Origin: Asterella californica
Lineage: Eukaryota; Streptophyta; Marchantiopsida; Marchantiales; Aytoniaceae
Reading direction: 5' to 3'
NCBI GenBank assembly: GCA_036924285.1
Contig: JAYKYS010000005.1
Coordinates: forward strand, 7,068,001 to 7,132,000
Length of the DNA stretch: 64,000 nucleotides
Positions within the stretch are counted from its first letter, which is position 1, and the number at the start of each line of letters is the position of its first letter. The notes under the pieces were generated by a model that saw nothing but the letters and a program-made list of their open reading frames with translations, was not told the DNA's origin and ran no database searches. This document shows, piece after piece, positions 22,388 to 32,362 of the stretch. A program made the translations under genes and the position numbers.

Positions 22388-24697
22388 ATGAATATTTCGA
22401 GACTAGCTGCAGCAGTGTACCTGCTAGGCCTTTTGATGGCAGGATCAGTCAGCAGCGAACAGTGTTCATTGGACATGGGAGAAGAGCTGGGAATGGACAT
22501 GTGTCCTGAGTGTAAACCGTTTGAAGAAATGCAGCGCGATCCAACTCCAGTCAAACGGACAAGTGCTGGCTTTTATGATGAAGATTTGGGCGCAGACATG
22601 TGTCCAGAAAAGGTGGACCCCTATGTGTCTTCAAGAAAGCATTCTGCCCTCCCTCTAGATGATGACAACTACGGGGTTGATATGTGCCCCGAACGAGGTC
22701 AACTTATGGGATCACCTATCGGGAGACAAATATATAATAGGGATGGACAGAGCAGGGATTTGGTAAAAGAACTGCAGGAGCTGGTGAAGGTTCAGCAATC
22801 ACAAATAGATCAGCTGGCGGAGTTTCTTCAGCAGGTAGGCGGTAGAAGCAATCGCAACCTGGAGACTCCAGATAAGGATCAAGAATATATCCACTCACCA
22901 AAGGAGCAGGCAGGAGGTGTAGAGGATTCAAAAGGCGAAGCTCCTTCTACCAAGGTCTCAGAAGAGCTGCTGTTGGAACATCAAATCACGAGATCTAGAG
23001 CTGATGAATTGGGGGGAACAGGGTCGGATCAAAAGTTTGGAACTCCAGTTGCGAGAAACGAGATACCGGTCATAGCAGAGAGCGTTGGAAGCGGATCAGG
23101 AGGGATGACGGTTGCCAGGTATAAACCTGCTTGGGCAGAGCACTTCAGTTTCCTTTCAGCAGTGAAAGTTGATGGGGAGGTCTCTTGCCTGCACGTTCTG
23201 CCGCAGGAAGGTGAAGATGGGATAAGCCGCTATGTCGTTGTCGGAGATATGACGGGACGATTGTATGTGTTCATTTGGCTCGGTGATCTACACCTGGACC
23301 ATATGACAATCTCATCGGCACCTATAACAGCAATGCTCTCTTATGTTGTTCAGAAGAATGAAACCATACTAGTGACTGGCCATGCCGATGGCTCAGTCTT
23401 GGTGCACCGCATATGGGAAGCTGTAGACCAGGGACTGGACGATGCTACTGTTCTAACCATCGAATATGTCCACTCGCTGATCCCACCTCCACTTCGAACT
23501 TTACGCACAAGAGTGGAATCTCTCAAGGCCAGTGAGCCAGTCCGTCCTCCAGCATCCAGCATCGTGGAGGAAGAAAGCACCTCAGACATTATTGGTGTTC
23601 AGTCTGTTACAAATTTGAAGATGTACAAAGTAGGAAAGATGCGTTACACGTTAGTGTCAGGTCAGTCGGGTAAAATCCTGCTTTTCAGAGACAATGGAAC
23701 TCTGTATGGAACTGCAGATTCGCCGAGCCTTCCCCTAGAATTCACGCGGACTCCTAGTGCGCAGCGTTTGGTGTTCCTAACAGACAGCGGCGTGGGGTCA
23801 CTCGATTTGAGAACTATGCAGGTCCGTAGTAGTCCTTGCGAAGGTTTGAATACTTCCACGGTGACGGCGTATGCTTTCGATGTTGCCGGGCGCTCGAAGG
23901 CAAACGGGTTTACTGCTGATGGGGATCTAGTCTATGTTGCACTTACAGGGGATATGCTCCATAGTGAGTGCCAGGTAAAGAAAAGGAGGAAGGTAGAAGT
24001 TCCAGGACCTTTCTTCCCTCAAGCTTTGAAAGGTTATCTATTGGCGGCCAGTCCTGATCATGTCCTTGTGTACAATACAACTTTACACATGGGCTTCAAC
24101 TACGCAAACTTTTGGGTCGGGGGACCCAGGCCCCTGTTTAGTGTCTCTTTGAACGAAATTGCTCAGTCTTTCCTGAAAACGCCTATAGCAAGAAGCCGTT
24201 GGCCAGTAATGGCCAGCAACAGAGATAAACTGGTGGTAATAGGCTTTGGTCATGGATATGTTGCAATGTTTCGGTCCAATTTGCCTGTCGCCAAACCGGC
24301 GGATTTCAGTTCGAAATTTTGGAGCAGTCCGATCCTCATAGGTGCCATTGCGCTTATTGGGATCTGGCAGCTCTTCGCCAGGACAAGACAACCAGGAACG
24401 ATAATTACGACTGAATATCCTTACGGTGGACCAGGTTTTAGGAAAGTGGAAAGGCTAAATTTTGGAGAAAGAGGTGAGGAAAGAACTGTTGTTTCAGAGC
24501 CGAGGAGGTTTAGATCACCAACTAGAGGATATGTGGCCCCGAATCAGAGTACTTTCAACTCCGGTGCCCTGAGCTTTAGATCGTCAACTGTGGACTCCGG
24601 CTCTTATTCCGCCCGAAGAGAACCCCTTTTCGCCAGTAATCAACCGGTTGGAGAGTTGCGGGAAGGTGAACTGGAGAGGAAAGAGCTGACCTTTTAA
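22388..24697 (+). CDS. At1g75140-like signal-peptide, single-TM membrane protein
   Basis: One open exon of 769 residues. The ATG at 22388 is chosen because it opens a clean signal peptide (MNISRLAAAVYLLGLLMAG); the frame is open further 5' only through non-ATG codons. After cleavage come three cysteine motifs of the form (L/Y)GxDMCPE at about residues 35, 67 and 95. A short amphipathic, probably coiled-coil stretch follows (about 124-152, KELQELVKVQQSQIDQL). The large domain (about 240-640) has beta-propeller-like repeats and conserved segments such as FRDNGTLYG, RLVFLTDSGVGSLDLR and DKLVVIGFGHGYVA. These match the uncharacterised Arabidopsis membrane protein At1g75140 as I remember it. One TM helix (about 648-666, ILIGAIALIGIWQLF) precedes an Arg/Ser-rich tail. 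Predicted topology: luminal or extracellular N-terminal domain, short cytosolic tail. The biochemical function of this family is unknown to me. Confidence 0.88.
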   Translation: MNISRLAAAVYLLGLLMAGSVSSEQCSLDMGEELGMDMCPECKPFEEMQRDPTPVKRTSAGFYDEDLGADMCPEKVDPYVSSRKHSALPLDDDNYGVDMCPERGQLMGSPIGRQIYNRDGQSRDLVKELQELVKVQQSQIDQLAEFLQQVGGRSNRNLETPDKDQEYIHSPKEQAGGVEDSKGEAPSTKVSEELLLEHQITRSRADELGGTGSDQKFGTPVARNEIPVIAESVGSGSGGMTVARYKPAWAEHFSFLSAVKVDGEVSCLHVLPQEGEDGISRYVVVGDMTGRLYVFIWLGDLHLDHMTISSAPITAMLSYVVQKNETILVTGHADGSVLVHRIWEAVDQGLDDATVLTIEYVHSLIPPPLRTLRTRVESLKASEPVRPPASSIVEEESTSDIIGVQSVTNLKMYKVGKMRYTLVSGQSGKILLFRDNGTLYGTADSPSLPLEFTRTPSAQRLVFLTDSGVGSLDLRTMQVRSSPCEGLNTSTVTAYAFDVAGRSKANGFTADGDLVYVALTGDMLHSECQVKKRRKVEVPGPFFPQALKGYLLAASPDHVLVYNTTLHMGFNYANFWVGGPRPLFSVSLNEIAQSFLKTPIARSRWPVMASNRDKLVVIGFGHGYVAMFRSNLPVAKPADFSSKFWSSPILIGAIALIGIWQLFARTRQPGTIITTEYPYGGPGFRKVERLNFGERGEERTVVSEPRRFRSPTRGYVAPNQSTFNSGALSFRSSTVDSGSYSARREPLFASNQPVGELREGELERKELTF

Positions 24698-26229
24698 TGT
24701 TTCTGGAGTTTTCATGTTAATACTATATAGCTTTTTGGGAAACCTTTCTCACCTGTTTCAGAGTCTATGAGTAGGCAGGAGTCCTGAGTTTCTTTTGATT
24801 TATGTTTGGTGTTGTATGTTCAACAAGCTCACAAGGCGAGTCAATGCAATGAGTTCTTGGGTTTGTTGGAGGGTGTTGAGCTGTTGGTCTCCACTCTGCT
24901 TTAAGGTACAGAGGGGCTTTTATCAAATTTTGGTGGAAAGTTGTTGCAGTGAGCTGTGACTGTGTGGCTGTTTCCTGTTGACATATTTTTGTACGTTGTC
25001 AGCAGTTTCGATTTGCTGTTGGTTTACATTTGCTAAATTCCAAGACCCGGCATTGTGTCCCGGGTTAGACCCGAAGAGCATTTTACTGAAGGATCGGTGT
25101 CATAAAGCAAATCAAAATTAGTCGGTTGACTTTTCATTTAGAAGTGTCCCAACGAAGGACGGACGGAGCGTCCTCGACTTCTCATTAGCCCAGTGGTAAG
25201 AGTTCCACCTTCAAAGTTGGTGTCCTTTACAGACATGGTAGTACATACACGGAAGCAGTTGATCTCTCTTGAGGACCTCCTGATAGGGAATGATGCTGAG
25301 GATCGCATGTACTTCGATCACATGTACTTACCTATGCACTTGACTCGACCGTTCGGCGCGAAGGTCACCAACAGGTCTGAATACTTCCACGGTATATATG
25401 ATCAAGATCTTAGCTCAGCCCAATGGACCGACATTGAGCTGTCTACCATCTGAACCTGAGTTGCCCGGTTGATGAGTGTAGGGATTTGACCATAGCGCAG
25501 CAGGGGCCTGCCGAATATCATTCTAGTACATGGAATGCAGGGGACCCTAAGTTATGCAAAGAAATACCGCTAAGCATCATTTCTCGTGAGAAGAGCGCAG
25601 ATGTGATTTCTTTGTACGTTCCGGACCATACACGCCCTGCCCGGACGAGCGTGTGTAGCAGTTGTGTTCCAACATTGTCAGCCCGTGAACGAGCGCGCGC
25701 GTACCGTAGTCGTACTGAAGACGAGCTGACTTCGGTTGAAGAGAGGGAGGAAAGATGAATTGACGGGCCTCAACAAGCGTTATAAGTATCGACAGCTTTA
25801 CAGTACTCATGTATGTGAAACCGTGGATGGTTAGTAACAGTACCTTTCTCTGGGTACCGTAAATCCTCGACGGAGATTTCCGGCCTGGGCATCACGGGCT
25901 GCGCAGCCTCTGGCTCTACAGGCACTTGACAGCGAAACTAACCAAAATAAAAGTTTCTGCAGTGATTCCGTCGGTGAGTGCAACTTGTCCTCTCGCTTCA
26001 GAGCCGATGGCATGAGTGCGACTCGCTCCTCCTCCTACCTGCAGAGGAGCACTGTATTCTCATATAGCATTCAGGGCAGGTTTTGTTAGAATCCACAAGG
26101 ATGTGCAGAACAGCAATGAGGAGAGAAAAGATTCTTAAGTTCACACAAGGATGTAGCCGAGGCAGGGGCATCATTCCCTCCTGTATATATAGGTGGGAGT
26201 ACAAAAAAGGGGGTAAACTAGGGTTGGGT
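24698..26229. other. 3' UTR and intergenic spacer
   Basis: The first few hundred bases are T-rich and fit the 3' UTR of the preceding gene, though no AATAAA was seen. The rest has no ORF with recognisable features; the longest are 77-90 codons. Nothing resembling a structural RNA was identified. Confidence 0.45.
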
Positions 26230-27045
26230 CCTCACATGCTTTATCAATGTCAATTCATAACAGAATCTCCAAAGTAGAAAACAAACTTTGGTGTAGATCT
26301 TCTGTCTTGGACACTCCAGTCCAATCTACATCAAAAGAGTCTTGTAACACAAGTGGTCCACTTGCAAGAAAGTGAAGTCCAAACTGTAGTGTGAACTTCA
26401 CATAGTGTAAAAATACGTCGAGTTGTATCAAGGTGAGACTTCCTCAGAGCTTGTACAAGTGGGCTAACCAAGCCAATGCTGATCTGGCCTAGTAATAGTG
26501 AGATAGATGGCTGCCAACAATCTGTTTGTACATATAAGAATTAGCTAACAACTCCATCTTCAGATTAGCAGCAAGAGGTGTAGAGATAGGCTTGCAGGCA
26601 ATCATCCCAAATTTCTGTAACATGTTGAGACAGTATTGTCTAAGTAGCAACCATGTAGCATCTCCATTCTTGATAAACTCAATGCCCAAAAAATACTTGA
26701 GTTCTTGAAGATCTTTCATGTCAAACTCTCCTTTCAACTGAGCCTTGACTTGTTGGAGAAATTTCTCAGAACTACAGTGAGGATCAAATCATCAACATAG
26801 ATGATCAGAAGTACAGTATCATCACCAACATGTAGAGAATACGGTGAAGAATCTGAACTGTAAACAATAAAGCCAAGAGATAACAGAAAGTTATTAATCT
26901 TAGCATTCCAAACTCTAGGAGCTTGCTTGAGTCCATACTTCTTGAGTCTACAGACTCTATTTGGATATCTTGAGTCTTCATATCCAGTGTGTTGCATCAT
27001 GTAGACTTCCTCCGTTCAGAAAACCGTTGTTGAAGTCCATTAGGT
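26230..27045 (-). pseudogene. Ty1/copia pol relic (reverse transcriptase to RNase H)
   Basis: The minus strand shows copia landmarks in order: FNNGFLNG (about 27035), RLKKYGLKQAPRVWNAK (about 26930), the RT catalytic box YVDDLIL (about 26790), KDLQELKYFLGIEF (about 26710), then after further frame changes YLTITRPD (about 26500) and an RNase H-like DVDWTG (about 26310). At least three frameshifts separate these pieces. Two codons normally present in the conserved KKALYGLKQ box are missing. Both ends are truncated and no LTR was found. It is a dead fragment of a polyprotein; gag, integrase and the RT N-terminus are absent. Confidence 0.85.
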
Positions 27046-27081
27046 TTCACGATTGACTATTGGGAGGAGATTACCACTTAC

Positions 27082-27473
27082 ATGCCAGGTTGGTGGTCCG
27101 GTGAGAGACGTGTAAGCTGCTTACTAGTACGGTTTAGCGGCAGAGGTAGTGCAGCTAAACCGATAATACCTCACACTATCTTACGAGTGTGTGAGGTATT
27201 ACCGTCTGGTGTTCTCGTGTTAGAAGGCCATGATGGTGTAGATTGGAAGGATCATGTGCGTAATTGTGCGCTATGTCATCTTCTTAACATCGACGGTTAT
27301 GTGGATTCAAGCTTGACGACTGTACGTGCATGCTTGAGATGTATGTTAGTGAATCTGCTAGTGGAGTGGTCACTATGTTGTTATGTGATGGTTGTTTGAG
27401 AGGATGACACATGTCATGTTTGACATCATCTATCACCATAGTTCCTCAAGGGCGGTGGATATGTCTTCGATGC
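27082..27473 (+). pseudogene. Retroelement C-terminal relic with a broken PHD finger
   Basis: The first frame reads RVCEVLPSGVLVLEG then DHVRNCALCHL, which resembles the C-terminal tail of gypsy-type polyproteins in seedless plants and algae that end in a PHD finger. From 27331 a C4HC3 pattern follows: CLRC, then after a one-base frameshift CDGC, H-x2-C and CLRC (ending 27473). The Trp before the His is replaced by TGA. Spacing (C-x2-C, C-x2-C, x4, H-x2-C, x15, C-x2-C) fits a PHD zinc finger. Only about 130 codons survive. The orientation is opposite to the copia relic beside it, so the two come from different elements. Confidence 0.6.
27164..27201. repeat. Perfect 13-bp inverted repeat
   Basis: TAATACCTCACAC at 27164-27176 is the exact reverse complement of GTGTGAGGTATTA at 27189-27201, with a 12-bp loop. 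It lies inside the PHD relic frame. Confidence 0.9.
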
Positions 27474-28038
27474 AATTAGCGAGGTAGATCATTCGATCTT
27501 CACGTGGTATGGATTGCATATAGATGACTAATGATGAGACGACGTAGCATCAAGCCTCTTGATCTTCACACCGAAGAAGGTGCATATCACATAGTTGGGT
27601 CAGATGACTATCTGGAGTTCGAGAGATCAAACCGCCAGCTATAGAGACAATTGTGATATACTTGTGTATGTGTATGACTCTCTGTGCTTGTTATGCATAT
27701 TGTAGTTTAGACAATGATCTATGTTATGTAGCGATGTGTATGCGCATGACAACATGTACAAGTGGTTAATGTTGGCCTCCTTCCTCTGATCAGAGAGAAG
27801 AAAACTTGGGTCCTCATTTAGAATCCACGGTACATAGTTCATCCATGTACTTTTCTACTAAGTTTTTTTATGGCTTCATATTTTGGTTGTTCGAGATAAA
27901 CATTGATCTCTGATAATTTATTTTTGTCTAGGAGTGAGAACTTGATCATGCGATATATCTGTTTTAGCTTGATTTGAACTTAAACAATTTCAATGGTTGA
28001 AGCATCAAGTTGCCAAGAAGAAATAGGCTCTTTATGAG
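27474..28038. other. Spacer without recognised features
   Basis: AT-rich sequence between two relics. No ORF above about 67 codons, and nothing recognised. Confidence 0.4.
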
Positions 28039-28815
28039 TTGATGGGAGAGGAGCAGCGAGTGTCTTCAAAGCTTGCATTGCTAGATATGCAGAGGATCAA
28101 GGTTCATCGTACTTTTGCTCTTAAAAAGGAGAACATACGCTTACGTGCTGAGATTTGTAGCTTGCGTGTAGATGATTTAGCATTAAGAGCATCTCAACCT
28201 CATCCTCAGTGGAATGGTCTGAAAGTACCCCGAAAGTAAACACTCATACTCTATGTAAATGATGTTATGATGATGCGAGTAAGAATGACTCAAAAGAATT
28301 AGCTCCTACAATTCAAAATGGATACATGGTTCATTTTACTTCTCTAGTTTGGTACGTTCCATGTAAAGGTCTTCATGAGTTAGTGGACGAATGCTTGAGA
28401 ATTAGTCATGTTATTTTTTGGACGTCAAGAACTGCTGTCAACATAGTTCCTCTCTTTGTCGATGGTGAAAAGAGAGGTTATTTTCTTCCCAGTATGAGAA
28501 AGGTAAGTAAATGATTGTTTTAAGTTTCACCCAATTCTGATTATGATATAGAGTATATACTCTATTTTCTCTTCTAAGTTGTTATTTCATGTATTCAGGC
28601 AAAAAGATATTTGTTCCTTGGATAGAGCTTCTGCTCAGAGTCCAAGATAGAGGAAGTGGTGGATAGAAGATTCTTATGGATCAAAGACATGATAACTTTG
28701 TACAAACATAACGTTTGTCTTCGTGATGTATTGTTGATTGACGATGCACCTATGGAAAACATCACAAACCATCCTTATCAAGTTTATAATAGCATCTCAT
28801 GTCAAGGTCTCGGAT
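28039..28815 (+). pseudogene. FCP1/NIF-type HAD phosphatase relic
   Basis: Pieces in the expected order of an FCP1-homology (CTD-phosphatase-like) domain lie on the plus strand. ILYVNDV at about 28246-28266 stands where the catalytic DxDx(T/V) loop should be. GLHELVDECL and HVIFWTSRT follow at about 28369-28431, then a decayed stretch. IKDM, then VLLIDDAP with NHPYQVYN, lie at about 28685-28790. The catalytic first Asp of motif I is Tyr here, while the DD of motif IV is kept. An upstream ORF (28039-28239) rich in charged residues may be the former N-terminus and ends at a TAA just before motif I. Stops and frame changes between pieces could partly reflect introns, but the missing nucleophile argues for a dead copy. 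The domain call rests on motifs, not on alignment. Confidence 0.5.
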
Positions 28816-31548
28816 AGGAAACCAGTCCTGAAAGTGAAATTGCCAAACCATTTTGGGTGTTTTTTGCTTCCAGCAGGTTATGAAAATGCATCCCGAATTA
28901 GTTGAGAACTTAACATCGTCTCATGAACCACAACCACATCTCGTTTCGTTCTCTTATCATAACTCGTGGTAAACTATAAACAAAAAGATATATGCACAAA
29001 TGAAACAAACACAAAATGATGCATGAGACCAAGAGATAAACATAATCAAGACTCAAACAAACCATTACTAAATTTGAGAAATAACAGAGTTTCTCACAAT
29101 TGGTCGTGGAAAATCACACGTTAATGCAAAACTCAAGCCGCTCTACAAGAGTTCATAATAATCAACAAGTTCAAGTAAAGAACGTGCATCTTGCTTGTCC
29201 ACCCAAGCCCATGTTAACTTGTGATCCGCATCTTTACAAGACGTGAACTTTACATGAAAGACACCTATGACTACATCATTTGCCATGTTGTTTCACAAAG
29301 AAGATAGTAAACGTGTTTTGACTTGTCGAACATATAGTAAGAATGAGTAGTTGAGAAAACCATGATTATGTTGTTTAATCATCAGCAACATCAGAACTAA
29401 GCAATTTCAGTTCCACGGTTCTTTCCTTAACTCCAGAATATTTTGATCATCAATATGCACTCGCAAGTTCGTATTATCAAGTTGAAAGAATAAAATTTTA
29501 GAATAACATTATACGAGGTTCTGTTGTTATGCTTTGGAAAAATCTGATGCTTTAAGTGAACACAAATCTTACAAAATAATTCAATATTGTACGAATCGTA
29601 GATGTGCTTTGTACAAAAGTAAAGAGTATACCGGACAATTAATCTTCAAGCATGTTAACTTCAATTCTCTGAAATTTTTATGGTGCTACAATAATTAAGA
29701 AGCATAAAACAAAAAGAAGATGAAGATAGCTCTCTCACACTGACTCGCAGTTTTTAAAGTTGAGGGTAAGAATAATGTACCCAAATATTGATGAAGAGAA
29801 GCACGACCCTTGTGTGGTAGACAACAATGGCTCTTAGAGTCCTCTCGCTTCACCAACAAGTCATTGCCATATAGAAAAACAAGTAATTCATTCATTACCT
29901 TATTCAAGAACTGAATAAGAAATGCGATAGATTGTTCATACTTAGAACAAATTGCTCTGATTATTATTATTATTATTTCTCCGACGAGTTCTAAATGAAA
30001 TTGAAGACAATACGAATTTTCATTGAGCGATTCGGGAGATGTGAACAAGCTCGTAAAGAGATGCTTTCATTAGATTTTTGTTCACTTACGACTTGAGGTT
30101 GCTTTGTTCTTTGTGATTGAGATGGATCAAGCTCTTTGTTCTTGGTGCCAACGAAATTAGAGAGTCTTCATCTACACATTGGAGAAGACTCTACGTCGAC
30201 TGAATTGCTGTGTTGGACGTGACGAGTGAGGTTGAGCCATAAGAGATCAATACGTCACTTTTTTGCTTCTTGCGATCAAATTTCTTGTCATGCTTCGCGA
30301 GAGAAACTCTGACTTGCTTGTTTGGTATCTCATTGAGATCAAGATAGTCAAATTTATCAGGAGGAGACAAATCAAGCGATCCATTTTGTTGGTGCGAGTG
30401 ATTTTAGATCATAAGGAGAAGGTTTTTGGAGGTTCGATCACTTGCGATTGAAAGTTGGAGTTATCTCGATTGTTGGAGATCAGATTTGGAGGTTTTTGAA
30501 GCCGTTGGAGTCAAGAGGGTAGACCCTCCATATCAGAAGACTGTTTTAGAAAAGATTAAAGTCCACAGAGAGATCTCTTTTGTTTCTTTACTACGATGTC
30601 GGGATGAGAGTTTCTTGGGAAGGACTGAACCTTCTGGCTGTGGTATGAGTGTGAAGACTGTATATGTCTACTCAAGGAAGCGTTGGGCTTCTAGCTGTGG
30701 TTGCTAACTCAAAGAGTAGGCTTCACGTTACAAGTTGGCATTGTAAAACACTCATATAGGTCTCTTGGCTCCTCTGATATGTTCAGGAAACAAAAAATCA
30801 GGTTGAACTAGTAATGATAAGGTCAGACGGTGAACTTTGACAGTCATGAATAGGAAATATGTGAAGGTTTAGACTTCTAAACTTCTCCTAGATCTAAAAG
30901 AAACCCCACTGGACACACACACGAAGTTTCAGCATGAGATCAAATTCTAGCACCGAGATGTGGACAGAAAAGTTCTGAGTAAGAAAATTACGATAATTTC
31001 TAGTACCCATATAGCTATTTCGACCTAGAACAGAGAATTGGCTCGATCACTTTCGCTCATTCTTACAGGACTTGGACTTCACAGCATGCTGAACAGCCTT
31101 GTGAAGTTGGATATGGTGGTTGTACACGGTTCTCCAGATCTCGAACTCTGAAGTTGTTGCTCTAGATTGAGAGCTTTTCAGACCCCCTCTGTTTCAGTGG
31201 TCGCCTTGAATTCTCACTCACTCAAATGACTTGAAACTTCTTGGATAGTCGTAGCCATGCTGACAATGAACGCAACCACGAAGATTTGAAGCGATTTCCT
31301 CAATTCTGCTGCAATTGACACTGAAAACCCCAAAATCAACAAAAGTGATGCAATTCAGGCACAATTCGGACTTCAATTTGACAAAACTCCTTCTTTATTG
31401 CTCCAAATCAAGAATTTCACTGACAGTGACTGGAACGACGAGCTCTATCTTCTTGTGCTCTTCGATTTCGCAGTGTCCTCATCAAATGCTCGAACTCCCC
31501 TTTAGACCCCTGCTTCTAAGTTTAGAGTTTTACAAGATAAAATGGACC
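28816..31548. other. AT-rich spacer, probably old repeat DNA
   Basis: It contains a few ORFs of 60-117 codons, for example minus strand 29695-30048 with an Ile run from a TTA-type microsatellite at about 29958. None has a recognisable domain. The sequence right of about 30.1 kb may be remnants of older transposons, but no LTR or terminal inverted repeat could be paired. Position 31548 is the insertion point of the gypsy element. Confidence 0.4.
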
Positions 31549-32347
31549 TGTAAGCCGGCCTGTCTCTCACCCAAGGGTACCTCAGATGACTAGGATTACT
31601 AGTGCACCTTAATTACAAAGATTCTATCATACCCATGCTCACTTCACTCAACACTCTAACCCGTATGGTCACATCGGTCCATCTAATAGCGTTCCTGCAA
31701 ACAAGTTCTAACCTCGCCCTCCACATTGCATCACATAGTACTCAAGGACTCCCAAGGTCTCCAATGCTCACTTTACTTATAGACAGGAAAATGAGAGTCC
31801 TTTCCACTCTCTCAACTCCTCCTTATATACTCTACAACTTCTTACCGTGGTAACTTTTACTAATTTACGTTATCTCATAGTAAGTGCGCAATCCCAAATA
31901 GTAAAACTTCTAAAGGCTACTAAGACTTAACAATAGCACACACATTACTTGTTCTACTTTACTAAAGTAAGAGATTCTCCTACTTTAGCTTTTGTAAAGT
32001 GTTAACTTTCCACGCTATCCAATCGGAAGACGACAACAAACTATTACGTCTTTTGAGGAGCATCTTTAGATCTTTGTGCATGACTTTCCATCATGCATCC
32101 AATCAGCGATGGTCAACAAAGTTATATACTTTTGAGAAGCATATTTAGAGCTCCGCACTTGTCACATAGTGCCCTAGTGGAACCTCTAATAGTTTCCTCA
32201 ACTTAGTTATAACTATCTCAGCTAGTCATGACTACTTTTAATCACTCTAGATTTAGATCTTCGAACTAGAGTAACCTATAAGATAGTCATACCTAATGAA
32301 ATTTATATAAGCACACACACGAATAATGGGATACTTGTGGTGTGACA
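31549..32347 (-). repeat. 3' LTR of the gypsy element
   Basis: 799 bp, TG...CA bounded, about 98% identical to the partner at 38359-39157. Read on the minus strand it starts TGTCACACC and ends GGCTTACA. It should carry promoter and polyadenylation signals. Confidence 0.95.
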
Positions 32348-32362
32348 TTTACCCCCAGACTT
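32348..32362 (-). other. Polypurine tract
   Basis: The minus strand reads AAGTCTGGGGGTAAA directly before the 3' LTR. This is the usual position of the plus-strand primer. It overlaps the end of the integrase frame by two bases. Confidence 0.75.

Noticed and set aside
25180..25240. tRNA-like CCCAGTGGTAAGAG
   Set aside because: No cloverleaf could be formed around it.
27082..28815. PHD relic and FCP1-like relic as one gene
   Set aside because: Over 550 bp of non-coding sequence lie between them and no joining exon was seen; the first piece has retroelement character.
29695..30048. 117-codon minus-strand ORF
   Set aside because: AT-rich, contains an Ile run from a microsatellite, no domain. 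Not believed as a gene.
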